Positions 31,028-40,182 are shown, counted from the first letter of the stretch. The stretch is DNA of 45,386 nucleotides from Synergistaceae bacterium UBA6083 (GCA_002436015.1 DIXJ01000016.1:1-45386); one strand, 5' to 3'. The notes: generated by a model from the letters alone, not told the origin. Translations and numbers: made by a program.

Positions 31028-31056
31028 TTTATAGCATCCGGCACCCCAATCGTCAA
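31028..31056 (-). promoter_or_regulatory. Sigma70 promoter of the serA leader
   Basis: TTGACG (31056-31051) and TATAAA (31033-31028) are separated by exactly 17 bases on the minus strand. The -35 box overlaps the stop codon of the yyaL-like gene. The transcript would begin near 31021, about 30 bases before the leader ATG. Confidence 0.8.
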
Positions 31057-32849
31057 GCGGTCCCGAGGGTATCGACCCGTTCAATCTCGGCCATGCCCGC
31101 CAGAAGAGAGGCAAAGGCCCCCGGCAAGCGGGCAATCTCCGAAGGAAAGCCCCGGTAGATGGATTGGGCCTTCTCCTTCCATCCTTTGTCGCCGGTGAAC
31201 CGGTAAAACCGTGCCATCCCGTAGGCAGCCATGCCGTTCCCCGAGGGCAATCCCCCGTCCTCGGCCCGCCGGATCCGGATGGGAAAAAGTTCACTGTCCG
31301 AAGGAAGAAAATCGAAACCCTCCTGCCCTTCCCGGCCGAAAAGGTTTTCCATCTGGTTGGAAAGGCTTTTGCCGGCTTCAAGGACCTCTCTCTCACGGGT
31401 CGCCCCGTATAGCTCGGCCACCCCCCAAAGGAGCGCTGCATGATCGTCCAGGCAAGCTTTGTGGCCAGCCGTTCCGTCAGCATACACAACCCTGAGCAGC
31501 CTGCCGTCCTCGCGGAAAAGTCTCTCGCGGCAGAACGCCCACAGGGCTTTCGCCTCCGCAAGCGATTCCGGATCCTCCGTTCCAAGCCGGGCAAGAGCTG
31601 CCAGAAGCAACCCGTTCCATTCGGCCAGCGCTGAATCGTCCCGTGCAGGGCGCTTCCTCCCGGAACGAGCCTCCAGGAGCAGGCGGCAGTCCATTTCCAG
31701 GGCGGGATCCAGTCCCAGGGCTTCGCCATCTCTATTTCCCCCCGCTTCGCGCCAGAGGACGCTCCGCCCCCTTTCGAAGTTCCCCTCCTCCGAAACGTTG
31801 AAAACCCTGCAGAAGCGCGCCGCTTCTTCTTCTCCCAGGACACGGGTGATCTCTCCCGGCGTCCAGGTGTAAAACAACCCTTCCTCTCCACCCGAATCGG
31901 CATCCTCGGAAGCGCAATAGCCTCCGTCATCCCTTCTCATGTCCCTTCTGAGGTACGCTAGGACCTCTTTTGAAACGCGTCCCAGTGCAGGGCGGGAACT
32001 CGCAAGTCCGGCCTCGTGGTAAAGAAGGGCACTGAGCGCATTGTCTCCCAGCATTTTTTCGAAATGGGGGACGCGCCACTGCCGGTCCACGGAGTAGCGG
32101 TAAAACCCGTATCCAAGGTGGTCGAAGATTCCGCCAAGCCGCATGGCCTCAAGCTGGTGCACGGCCATCCCGAGGGCTTCTGATTCGGGGAAAAGGCTGG
32201 AGTAGCCGAGGAGAAAGAGGATGTTCCCATGAAGGGGAAATTTCGGGGCCATGCCAAAACCGCCATGGCGCGAGTCTCTTGTCCTGAGAAAGGTCTTGAA
32301 CGCTGCGTCCAGGGCCTCTCCTGCGGGGACAGGCGCAACATTTGAATAAACCTCAGGCAACCGCTTTTCGATAAAAAGAGACGATCTGGTTGCCAATTCT
32401 TCCTTTTCCTTCGGCCAGCGATTGGAAACTTCTTCCAGAATTTCCAAAAGGCCGGGCATCCGGGCCGTTGATCGTGGGGGGAAATAGGTTCCCACGAAAA
32501 TCGGGAGTCCCTCCGGGCTAAGGATGGCGGTCAGGGGCCACCCTCCCCCCCCCGTCATCGCCGTACAGAAAAACATGAACACGGCATCGAGGTCCGGCCT
32601 CTCCTGCCGATCCACCTTAACCGGGACAAAGGAGCGGTTCAGCAATCCGGCGATCTCCGGGTCAAGGAAACTTTCCCGATGGATAACATGGCACCAGTGG
32701 CAAGCCGAAAAACCGAGGGAAAGGAAAATCGGCCGGTTTTCCTTCCTGGCCAGTTCAAGGGCTTCAATCCCCCATGGGAACCAGTCGACCGGGTCTTCCG
32801 AGTGCGCGAGCAGGTATGGGCTTTTTTCCGCGCCAAGGCGGTTCTTCAT
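31053..32849 (-). CDS. YyaL-type thioredoxin-domain protein (DUF255)
   Basis: A 598-residue protein of the YyaL/spermatogenesis-associated-20 family. The N-terminal thioredoxin-like domain (about residues 1-165) carries FSACHWCHVIHRESF with the CxxC pair. The rest resembles a six-hairpin (alpha/alpha) glycoside-hydrolase-like fold, with GGIFDHLGYGFYRYSVDRQW and ALAEWNGLLLAALARLG. Function is unknown; a redox role is inferred from CHWC. Its ATG overlaps the stop of the GGDEF gene (ATGA), so it is part of the signalling operon. The serA promoter overlaps its stop codon. Confidence 0.88.
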   Translation of the reverse strand: MKNRLGAEKSPYLLAHSEDPVDWFPWGIEALELARKENRPIFLSLGFSACHWCHVIHRESFLDPEIAGLLNRSFVPVKVDRQERPDLDAVFMFFCTAMTGGGGWPLTAILSPEGLPIFVGTYFPPRSTARMPGLLEILEEVSNRWPKEKEELATRSSLFIEKRLPEVYSNVAPVPAGEALDAAFKTFLRTRDSRHGGFGMAPKFPLHGNILFLLGYSSLFPESEALGMAVHQLEAMRLGGIFDHLGYGFYRYSVDRQWRVPHFEKMLGDNALSALLYHEAGLASSRPALGRVSKEVLAYLRRDMRRDDGGYCASEDADSGGEEGLFYTWTPGEITRVLGEEEAARFCRVFNVSEEGNFERGRSVLWREAGGNRDGEALGLDPALEMDCRLLLEARSGRKRPARDDSALAEWNGLLLAALARLGTEDPESLAEAKALWAFCRERLFREDGRLLRVVYADGTAGHKACLDDHAALLWGVAELYGATREREVLEAGKSLSNQMENLFGREGQEGFDFLPSDSELFPIRIRRAEDGGLPSGNGMAAYGMARFYRFTGDKGWKEKAQSIYRGFPSEIARLPGAFASLLAGMAEIERVDTLGTA

Positions 32850-34120
32850 GAGACCTCCTGGATATCCTCGGAAAAAAAGACCCCGTTGCCCCCCTCCGCT
32901 TTTGCCTGGTACATGGCGGCATCCGCCTTCTTCACCAGGGTGATCGAATCTCGCCCGTCAAAGGGATAAAAACTGACACCCAGGCTTCCGCTGATCCGGA
33001 AGGTCCCTCCATCAACCGTGAAGGGGTCGTCGAAACACCCCAGGATTCGCCTTGCGACAACCTCGGCCTCCTCTTTCGTTTTAAGTCCTTTCAGGATGAA
33101 GGTGAACTCGTCCCCTCCCATCCGGCTGACGAAGTCATCTCCCCGCACACTCTGGGCCAAACGCCGGGCCACGGCTCTCAGGAGGTGGTCCCCCACGTCG
33201 TGCCCCAGGAGGTCGTTGATTTGCTTGAACTGGTCTAGGTCCAGGTAGAGCACGGCCACGGGTTCGATATCCTGCCGTTTGACTCCGAGGACTTCCGAAA
33301 GCTTGGCAAAGAAAAAGTGCCTGTTGGGCAGGTCCGTCAACTGGTCGTGGTAGGCCATGTAGCGGATCTTATCCTCGTAGAGCTTCAGTTCCGTGATATC
33401 CCGGATGATCGCCGCGTAGCCGACATTTCTTCCCGCTTCATCCTTCACGCTTGAGATGGAGAGGGAAATAGGGAAGGATTCCCCATCGCGCCTCTTGCTC
33501 TCGAGGTCTCCCTGCCAGCTTTCCATGCCGGCCGCACCCGAAATGACCTCCAGGAAGGCCTTGTGAGCCTTCCCCTTGAAAAGTGACTGGACTTCCTTTC
33601 CAAGGACCTCGCCTTTCAGGTAACCGAAAGTCCCGGTGAAGGCATCGTTCGTGTACGTGATCCGGCCCTCTTTGTCGGTGACGCAAACGCTTTCCTTGAT
33701 GCTCTGCATCGCGTGGGAAAGCATCACGACCTGGCGTTCCCGCCTCTTGTTCTGGAGCGCCATTTCCACCGTGATGGGAAGCACCTTGAGGTAGCAACTC
33801 TCCGGATCCTTGATCAGGTAGTCGTAGGCTCCCGATTTCATGGCCTTGACGGCAATTTCCTCGTCCCCCGTCCCCGTGGCGAAGATAAGGGGGGTGTCAT
33901 CCAGTTCCTCGATCAGGTCGAAACCCGTGCCGTCACCGAGGAAGTAGTCCGAGATCACAAGGTCATAGCGGTTTCCCTTTAGAAGGGCCCGTCCCTCGGC
34001 CAATGATCCCGCGATGTGGTAGTCATAAGGCAGGTTCTCGTTCCGGACGTGGCGGATAAAGGCTTTCTGGTCCACCTCGTCGTCCTCGACCACAAGAATA
34101 CTCAGGCGTTCCTCGTTCAT
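32846..34120 (-). CDS. Response regulator with PAS and GGDEF domains (diguanylate cyclase)
   Basis: A 424-residue protein with three domains in order: a REC receiver (about 1-120, ILVVEDDEVD, phospho-acceptor Asp in VISDYFLGDGTG), a PAS sensor (about 130-245) and a GGDEF domain (about 265-420). The signature RMGGDEFTFI is intact, so synthesis of cyclic di-GMP is expected. No EAL domain is present. The ATG at 34120 has GGAGG five bases upstream; the ATG at 34132 is an alternative. It lies 30 bases after the single-domain response regulator and overlaps the yyaL-like gene. Confidence 0.9.
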   Translation of the reverse strand: MNEERLSILVVEDDEVDQKAFIRHVRNENLPYDYHIAGSLAEGRALLKGNRYDLVISDYFLGDGTGFDLIEELDDTPLIFATGTGDEEIAVKAMKSGAYDYLIKDPESCYLKVLPITVEMALQNKRRERQVVMLSHAMQSIKESVCVTDKEGRITYTNDAFTGTFGYLKGEVLGKEVQSLFKGKAHKAFLEVISGAAGMESWQGDLESKRRDGESFPISLSISSVKDEAGRNVGYAAIIRDITELKLYEDKIRYMAYHDQLTDLPNRHFFFAKLSEVLGVKRQDIEPVAVLYLDLDQFKQINDLLGHDVGDHLLRAVARRLAQSVRGDDFVSRMGGDEFTFILKGLKTKEEAEVVARRILGCFDDPFTVDGGTFRISGSLGVSFYPFDGRDSITLVKKADAAMYQAKAEGGNGVFFSEDIQEVS

Positions 34121-34150
34121 CTTCTCCTCCATGGCCGTCCCTCCGAATGC

Positions 34151-34558
34151 CTAGGGTAGCTCGCTCAGGGTCCAGTAAAGGTTGATCGCCCTAATGACTT
34201 CGACGAACTGCAGGTAATCCACGGGCTTGATCATGTAACCCGCTACGCCCAGGTTGAAGCTTGAAACCCGGTCCTGCTCCTCCCGGGAGGTCGTCAGGAC
34301 GATGACCGGGATCGGTTTCAGGCGCTCGTCAGCCCTCATATGCTTCAGGAACTCGACGCCGTTCATGCGGGGCATGTTGAGATCCAGCAGGATGATTCCC
34401 GGCAGTTCCTTCTCTCCCTGGAGGTATTCCAGGGCTTCCTCCCCGTTCCATTTAACCTTCACGGGGTTGGTGACGTGGATTTCCTTCATTGCCCGCTTGA
34501 TGGTCATCACATCGACTTCGTCGTCCTCGACAACCAGGATCGTCTTCTGCTCGTTCAT
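34151..34558 (-). CDS. Single-domain response regulator (Rcp1-like)
   Basis: A stand-alone receiver of 135 residues with the acidic pocket VVEDDEVD, phospho-acceptor Asp in ILLDLNMPRMNG, Thr in VLTTS and Lys in YMIKPVDY. It has no output domain, so it probably relays phosphate or acts by protein contact, as Rcp1-type regulators do for phytochrome-like kinases. The ATG at 34558 has GGAGG seven bases upstream; the longer frame is a shadow of the kinase gene. It begins 13 bases after the CHASE4 kinase stop, which suggests this is its partner. Confidence 0.92.
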   Translation of the reverse strand: MNEQKTILVVEDDEVDVMTIKRAMKEIHVTNPVKVKWNGEEALEYLQGEKELPGIILLDLNMPRMNGVEFLKHMRADERLKPIPVIVLTTSREEQDRVSSFNLGVAGYMIKPVDYLQFVEVIRAINLYWTLSELP

Positions 34559-34571
34559 GGCAGGACCTCCC

Positions 34572-36314
34572 TCAACTGGGTTGGGTATTCGGGAAGCGGA
34601 AGGGGATCGTGAAGAAGAACGTCGATCCCTCTCCTGCAACGGATTCGATCCAGATCTCCCCGCCCATCTGCTCGATGATCTTCTTGACGACCGCAAGGCC
34701 CACCCCCGTGCTTCCGGGCGTGTCCTTGGGGCCCAGGGTCTGGAAAATCTGGAATACTTTCTCGTGGTACTTTTCATCGATGCCGGGCCCGTTGTCCGCC
34801 ACGTGGAACTTCCAGCCGTCGCCGTTCGGCTCACACCCGACACGTATCTCCCCCTGGGGCTTGTCGATGTACTTCATGGCATTGCTGATCAGGTTCTGGA
34901 AGACCTCGCCCAGCTTCGTGCGATCAGCCGCCACGGTGGGCAGGTTCTCCTGGATCGCCACGGTGAACTTCTCGCCGGGAGCCAGGAGGTCAACGGTTTC
35001 AGCCACGAGGGCGTTGCAGTCCACCGGGATCGTTTCCTCCCTGCTCCTGCCGACCCGCGAATACTTCAGGATGCCGTCGATCAGGTCATTCATCCGCCGA
35101 ACCCGGACGATGAGAAGGTCCAGTTTTTCCTGCCCGTCTTCGTCCAGGCTGTCCCGATGGTCGGTCGAGATCCAGCCGGCCAGCGTGGAAATCCCTCTCA
35201 ACGGAGCCTTGAGGTCATGCGACACGACATAGGCAAAATCCTGGAGTTCCTGGTTCGCCGCCTTGAGTTTCCCGGTCGACTTCTGTAGAGCCGAGAGGAA
35301 GAGGTTGACCTTGCTTTCGAGAGCCCCCAGTTCGTCCCTTCCGTCCAGGGTGACCCTTCTCCCCAGGTCTTCGCTCGCCGAGATCGCCTGCACCTCGGCG
35401 CTCAGCCGGGTGAGGCGGGAAAGGACGACCCTGTCCAGCAGGAAAAGGACAATCGCGATAATGCCGACGCTGAACGAGATGAAAAGGGCGACGAAAATCG
35501 CCAGGGTTCTCCGCCCCTGGTCGTAGATGGCTCGCGGCAGGAGGAATTTCATCGCGGCAATGGGAATACCGCTAAGGTCCTTCAGCAGAAGGTAGCCGGC
35601 TATCTGGTCTCCCTCGACCCTGTAGTCGACCGGTCGACCGGTTTCTTCGGATTCGATCAGGAAACGGGCCGGGACTTCAGGCGAACTGAGAGGCAGGAGA
35701 GAGATAGGGACTCCGGCCTGGCGGGAAATCCTGGCCAGAAGGATCTCGTCAAGCCGCCGTACCATGAACAGGGTTCCCGCTGCAGGTCCACTTCCGTCGC
35801 TCCTGAGGATCGGGTACCCGGCCACGACAAAAACCCCTTCTGCCAAAGAAAACACACCCGCTTTCCCCGCACCGTTCCTGGGACCCTTTTCACTTTTCGC
35901 CAAGGAAGTGAGAATCCGGCGAAGGGGTTCTGGAAACGGAATCCGTTCCTTCTTCTGCAGGTCGTACCCCTCTCCAGCAAGAACAGCCCCTTCTGTGTCA
36001 ATGAAGACAAGGTAATTTATGCCCAGGCTTTCAAAGGTATCGGGAACAATATTCTCCTTTTCAAAAGCAGCGTTAGGGCTTTTAACGTAAGCGTACGCGC
36101 TGTCCCAGACCGCCCAGTCGCGGGCGGAGGAGGCAAATCGATCCTGTTGGGCCAACACGATCGATTCAATGCGCCTGGAGTTCAGGGCAAGGTTCTCCCT
36201 TTCAAGATCAATGTATCGCTGGAAAAGGATCCCCCTTGAAGCAGCGATGATCAAGGCAACGATGAGCACGGCGGAAAAACAAAGGATCAAGACGGTCTTC
36301 TTCCTGAGCGTCAC
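34572..36314 (-). CDS. Membrane histidine kinase with CHASE4 sensor
   Basis: A 580-residue sensor kinase. A transmembrane helix (about residues 8-29) is followed by an extracytoplasmic CHASE4-like domain (about 45-260, with RDWAVWDSAYAYV), a second helix (about 273-297), a HAMP linker, a HisKA dimerisation domain with VVSHDLKAPLRG, and HATPase_c with ISNAMKYI, DNGPGI and GVGLAVVKKI. It starts at GTG, which overlaps the stop of the preceding kinase, with GGGGG upstream. The ligand is unknown. Its kinase core is closely related to that of the preceding gene, so the two may be paralogs. Confidence 0.92.
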   Translation of the reverse strand: MTLRKKTVLILCFSAVLIVALIIAASRGILFQRYIDLERENLALNSRRIESIVLAQQDRFASSARDWAVWDSAYAYVKSPNAAFEKENIVPDTFESLGINYLVFIDTEGAVLAGEGYDLQKKERIPFPEPLRRILTSLAKSEKGPRNGAGKAGVFSLAEGVFVVAGYPILRSDGSGPAAGTLFMVRRLDEILLARISRQAGVPISLLPLSSPEVPARFLIESEETGRPVDYRVEGDQIAGYLLLKDLSGIPIAAMKFLLPRAIYDQGRRTLAIFVALFISFSVGIIAIVLFLLDRVVLSRLTRLSAEVQAISASEDLGRRVTLDGRDELGALESKVNLFLSALQKSTGKLKAANQELQDFAYVVSHDLKAPLRGISTLAGWISTDHRDSLDEDGQEKLDLLIVRVRRMNDLIDGILKYSRVGRSREETIPVDCNALVAETVDLLAPGEKFTVAIQENLPTVAADRTKLGEVFQNLISNAMKYIDKPQGEIRVGCEPNGDGWKFHVADNGPGIDEKYHEKVFQIFQTLGPKDTPGSTGVGLAVVKKIIEQMGGEIWIESVAGEGSTFFFTIPFRFPNTQPS

Positions 36315-37450
36315 CTCGGGCTACCCCCTCGCTTTAACTTCTCCCCGGTTCCCAGGCCGGGATCCAAACAATCCTCTGCAAAAGGAAAGGTGAAGGAAAA
36401 AACGGCACCCTCTCCAGGAGACGAATCGACGCTTATCTCTCCGCCATCCATCTCGACGACCTTCCTGGCCAGGGTCAGCCCGATGCCTACGCCCTCGTCT
36501 TCCGGGCAGACTTTTTGAAAAAGCTTGAAAATCCGGTCCTGGTGCTCTTTCGGGATGCCTCGCCCGTTATCCTTCACCCAGAACCTCCAGTGATCTTCTT
36601 CCAGGCAGGCTCCGAGCCTGATCTCTCCGTTTTGCCCGTTGACAGCCTTCACGGCGTTGCCGATGAGGTTCAGGAAAACTTCGCCGAGACGGGCCCTTTC
36701 GCAGAATATCACAGGAAAAGCCGATTCCTTCACGATCCGGACTCCCTCAGGCGGGGAAATCCGCTTTATTGTTTCCGAGAGCAGGGAATCCACGTCGACT
36801 TCCGCCCGTTTTTCCCGCAAGCTTATGCACCTTGAAAATCTCACGATCCCTTCAATCCGGGCATGCATCCGCCGAACTCGTTCGACCAGCAGGTCCAGGT
36901 TCTCCCGGCCCTCTTCTCCCAACCGTTCCGCGAAATCATCCCGGATCCAGCCCGCAAGGGAGGAAATGGACCGCAGGGGCGCTTTGAGGTCGTGGGAGAT
37001 GATGGAGGTGAATTCCTTCAGTTCCCGGTTGGAAGAAGCAAGTTCCTCCAGGAGACGCCCCTTCTTTTTTTCGATTGACTTCCAGTGGGAGATATCCTGG
37101 AGTCCCCCAGCATAAGCCATTCGCTCCGTTGCTTCTTCAACCGGAACGATATGGACCGCGAAACAGCGCTCCCTGCCGTTTTCCTTCCGGACGTGTATTT
37201 CGAAATACGCTTCCGAGGTTCTCCCTTCCTGCAGGGCCGATAATATTTCTATGGCATCAAGCCGTTCGCTGTCAACGAAGAGTTCGAAAAAAAGCCGGCC
37301 CACGCAGGCCCTGGCCTCCAACCCTGCAATTTCATAAAAATCCTTGTTGACGATGGAGAAACGGAGATCGCCGTCGAGGAAAAAGACAGCAAAGGGGAGA
37401 CTATCGAGGATCGGATATATTGCCTTTTCCACGATCTCCCCCCCCGGCAA
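36311..37450 (-). CDS. PAS-domain histidine kinase
   Basis: A cytoplasmic sensor kinase of about 379 residues with no transmembrane helix. An N-terminal PAS domain (about 10-125, AVFFLDGDLRFSIVNKDFYEIAG) is followed by HisKA with IISHDLKAPLRSISSLAGWI and HATPase_c with LIGNAVKAV, DNGRGIP and GVGIGLTLARKV. The start is uncertain: a TTG at 37450 with AGGA upstream, or a GTG at 37432. It is the first gene of the signalling operon and is coupled to the CHASE4 kinase by a stop/start overlap. Confidence 0.87.
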   Translation of the reverse strand: MPGGEIVEKAIYPILDSLPFAVFFLDGDLRFSIVNKDFYEIAGLEARACVGRLFFELFVDSERLDAIEILSALQEGRTSEAYFEIHVRKENGRERCFAVHIVPVEEATERMAYAGGLQDISHWKSIEKKKGRLLEELASSNRELKEFTSIISHDLKAPLRSISSLAGWIRDDFAERLGEEGRENLDLLVERVRRMHARIEGIVRFSRCISLREKRAEVDVDSLLSETIKRISPPEGVRIVKESAFPVIFCERARLGEVFLNLIGNAVKAVNGQNGEIRLGACLEEDHWRFWVKDNGRGIPKEHQDRIFKLFQKVCPEDEGVGIGLTLARKVVEMDGGEISVDSSPGEGAVFSFTFPFAEDCLDPGLGTGEKLKRGGSPR

Positions 37451-37556
37451 AAGGATGGTTCCTGCTTTTTCAATCCGTTCTCATAATGCAAAATGGCACC
37501 TTTAGTTTAACCAAAAGTACCCTTTCAGGGAACACCCTCATCTTACAAGATTTCAC

Positions 37557-37570
37557 GTGGTCCGAACCAC
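37557..37570. repeat. Inverted repeat in a divergent intergenic region
   Basis: GTGGT-CCGA-ACCAC is a 5-bp inverted repeat midway between the kinase operon and the aminotransferase operon. It could be an operator; nothing more is visible. The rest of the gap (37451-37657) holds the plus-strand promoter and no gene. Confidence 0.3.
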
Positions 37571-37611
37571 AGGAGTGACCCAATCCGGCGGGTTTTTCGT
37601 CCTTCCCTTCG

Positions 37612-37620
37612 TGCTATAAT
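37612..37620 (+). promoter_or_regulatory. Extended -10 promoter of the aminotransferase operon
   Basis: TGCTATAAT is a perfect extended -10 element, about 38 bases before the GTG start of the first aminotransferase. No -35 match is seen. Confidence 0.65.
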
Positions 37621-37657
37621 TCGGCCGTCTTCATTGTCATTTCAGGAGGGATCCGTT

Positions 37658-38869
37658 GTGAGCGAAAAAGCGTGGCAGGATTTGTACTCCCAGGTCGGGG
37701 CGAGCCTGAAGCCCTCGCCTATCCGCGAGCTTCTCAAGTTGACCAAAAAACCGGGAATGATCTCCTTCGCAGGGGGGAACCCGGACCCTGCGATTTTCCC
37801 CGTCAAGGAGTTTGCAGAGGCGGCGCACATCTTCGCCGAAAGAGGGCAGGAAGTCCTCCAGTATGGCATGACCGAGGGTTATGAACCCCTCAAGTCTTTC
37901 CTTGCCGAGTGGATGGCACCGAAGATGGGGCGGGTGACGCAATCCGAGGAAATGCTCATCACGACAGGTTCCCAGCAGGTTACCGACCTATTCTGCTCGG
38001 TCATGGTCGACCCTGGGGACACCGTCATCGTTGAAGAACCCACCTACCCCGGGGCCCTACACACGATGAGAAACCACCGCGTTCGCTTCCTCGGGGTTCC
38101 CTGCGACGAAAACGGCATGCAGGTCGACCTCCTTCCCGAAATCATCGGTAAGGCCCGCGCAGAGGGACAAAAAATCAAGTTCATCTACACCATCGTGAAC
38201 TTCCAGAACCCTTCTGGCACTACCCTTTCGGCAGAACGGCGCCGCCGCCTGCTCGAGATTTCCGTCGAGACAGGAATCCCCATTTACGAAGACGATCCTT
38301 ACGGGCTTCTTCGCTACAACGGAACCGACGAGCCAACCATCTTCTCCATGGACACGCAGGGCATGGTCATTTACGCCGGCTCCTTCTCCAAGATCCTTGC
38401 ACCCGGATCCCGCGTCGGCTGGGTCGTCTCCCCTAAAGAGGTCACCCGCAAGATGGTCATGGTCAAGCAGGGTGTGGACATGTGCACTTCCGTCGTCGCC
38501 CAGGCCGCCGTCTACGAATATTGCCGGCTGGGCTACCTGGACAGCCATTTGCCAAAGATTCTCGACCATTACAGGAAAAAGCGCGACGCCATGGCTGAAG
38601 CCTTTAAGCGCGTTCTCCCCTCGAACGCCGTCTATTCCGTTCCCGAAGGTGGTTTTTTCTTCTGGATCCGGCTGCCGGGAGTCGATACGAAGGAACTCTT
38701 CTACAAGGCCGTGGAGAAGGGGGTCGCTTTCGTCGTCGGGGAATCTTTCTACCCCTACGGCGGCGGCAGCGATACGCTGCGAACCTGCTTTACCTTCGCC
38801 CAGCCCGAAGAAATCGGCGAGGGAGCCCGGCGACTGGGCCTCGCGATAAGCGAACTCGGCGGGAAATAG
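37658..38869 (+). CDS. PLP-dependent aminotransferase, tandem copy 1
   Basis: A fold-type I aminotransferase of 403 residues in the group that contains 2-aminoadipate transaminase (LysN) and the catalytic domain of MocR proteins. The PLP lysine is K245 in AGSFSKILAPGSRVGW. Other motifs are SFAGGNPDP, QYGMTEGY, TTGSQQ, NFQNPSG and EDDPYG. The GTG start has AGGAGG eight bases upstream. The substrate is uncertain; branched, aromatic or aminoadipate-type amino acids are possible. First of three tandem paralogs. Confidence 0.9.
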   Translation: MSEKAWQDLYSQVGASLKPSPIRELLKLTKKPGMISFAGGNPDPAIFPVKEFAEAAHIFAERGQEVLQYGMTEGYEPLKSFLAEWMAPKMGRVTQSEEMLITTGSQQVTDLFCSVMVDPGDTVIVEEPTYPGALHTMRNHRVRFLGVPCDENGMQVDLLPEIIGKARAEGQKIKFIYTIVNFQNPSGTTLSAERRRRLLEISVETGIPIYEDDPYGLLRYNGTDEPTIFSMDTQGMVIYAGSFSKILAPGSRVGWVVSPKEVTRKMVMVKQGVDMCTSVVAQAAVYEYCRLGYLDSHLPKILDHYRKKRDAMAEAFKRVLPSNAVYSVPEGGFFFWIRLPGVDTKELFYKAVEKGVAFVVGESFYPYGGGSDTLRTCFTFAQPEEIGEGARRLGLAISELGGK

Positions 38870-38873
38870 GAAC

Positions 38874-38902
38874 GAGGCGGGGCCGCTCCAGGGTCCCGCC
38901 TC
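38874..38902 (+). repeat. Intercistronic hairpin between copies 1 and 2
   Basis: An 8-bp stem (38874-38881 with 38895-38902) lies between the first two aminotransferase genes. It lacks a T-tract, so it may stabilise or process the mRNA and need not terminate. Confidence 0.5.
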
Positions 38903-38934
38903 ACTTGTATGCACCCTTACGATGGAGGTGGATC

Positions 38935-40149
38935 ATGAGTTCTTTCTGGGAACCGCTCTATGGCCGCGCGTCACGTTCACTCAAACCCTCCCCGATCCGT
39001 GAAATGCTGCACCTCACCCGGCGTCCCGGCGTCATCTCCTTTGCCGGGGGAATGCCGGATCCTGCCGCTTTCCCGGTCGACGCCTTCAGGGAAGCCGCGA
39101 ACCTCATCCTGGAAGAGCAGGGCCGGGATATCCTCCAGTACGGGACAACGGAGGGCTACCCTCCCCTCAAATCCTTCCTTTCGAATTGGACGGCCCCCCG
39201 TATGGGAAAAATGCCGGCAGAGGACGAACTCCTCATCACGGCCGGCTCGACCCAGGTCGTCGACCTGTTGAGCTGGGCCACTATCGATCCGGGAGACAGC
39301 ATCGTCTGCGAGGAAGCGACATTCCTCGGTTCGACGGGGACCATGCGGAACCACGGGGCCTCGTTCATCACGGTTCCCTGCGATGCGGAGGGAATGCGGG
39401 TGGACCTTTTGCCGGCCCTCCTCGAGCAGGCGAGGTGCCGTGGTCAGAAGGTCAAGTACATCTACACGATCCCGAACTTCCACAATCCGCTCGGCTGTAC
39501 GCTGAGCCTCGAACGAAGGCACCAACTCGTTCGCATCGCCCAGGAATGGGGCATCCCGATCCTCGAGGACGACCCCTACGGGTATATCCGCTATGACGGA
39601 GAACATCTCCCCACCCTCTTTTCCCTCGATGACCAAGGGATCGTGATCTACGCCGGGTCTTTCTCCAAGATCCTCGCTCCCGGGACCCGGGTCGGCTGGA
39701 CGGCCGGAGACAGGGAAATCATCCGGAAAATGGCCGTTTTCAAGCAGGCTGTCGATGTCTGCACTTCTGTCGTCGCCCAGGCGCAGGTTTACAAATATTG
39801 TGAACTGGGCTACCTGGACGCATTCCTCCCGAAGATCATTGCCCATTACCGGAAAAAGAGGGATGATTTCGAGACCGCGATGCGCCGCTTCCTCCCGATG
39901 GAGGAAGTTTCCTGGGTCAAGCCCCAGGGGGGCTACTTCTACTGGCTCCAGACCCCACGGATTTTAGCCAGGGAACTCTTCGACCGGGCCATCGCCAAAC
40001 AGGTTGCTTTCGTCCTGGGGGAACCGTTCTTCCCGAACGGAGGAGGGGAACGGGCCTTCCGGATGTGTTTCACCTTTGCCTCTCCCGAACAGACCGAAGA
40101 AGGAATGAAGCGGCTTGGAGACGCCCTGCGGGATTCCCTGGGGGCGTAA
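38935..40149 (+). CDS. PLP-dependent aminotransferase, tandem copy 2
   Basis: A 404-residue paralog of the flanking genes, aligned over its full length. The PLP lysine is in AGSFSKILAPGTRVGW. Pocket residues differ from copy 1, for example NFHNPLG for NFQNPSG and EDDPYGYIRY for EDDPYGLLRY, which points to different substrate preference. The ATG at 38935 has GGAGGTG close upstream; the longer frame is not used. It is separated from copy 3 by 33 bases. Confidence 0.9.
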   Translation: MSSFWEPLYGRASRSLKPSPIREMLHLTRRPGVISFAGGMPDPAAFPVDAFREAANLILEEQGRDILQYGTTEGYPPLKSFLSNWTAPRMGKMPAEDELLITAGSTQVVDLLSWATIDPGDSIVCEEATFLGSTGTMRNHGASFITVPCDAEGMRVDLLPALLEQARCRGQKVKYIYTIPNFHNPLGCTLSLERRHQLVRIAQEWGIPILEDDPYGYIRYDGEHLPTLFSLDDQGIVIYAGSFSKILAPGTRVGWTAGDREIIRKMAVFKQAVDVCTSVVAQAQVYKYCELGYLDAFLPKIIAHYRKKRDDFETAMRRFLPMEEVSWVKPQGGYFYWLQTPRILARELFDRAIAKQVAFVLGEPFFPNGGGERAFRMCFTFASPEQTEEGMKRLGDALRDSLGA

Positions 40150-40182
40150 GTGAAAGCGCCAGAAAACAAGGAGGAGAAAGCA

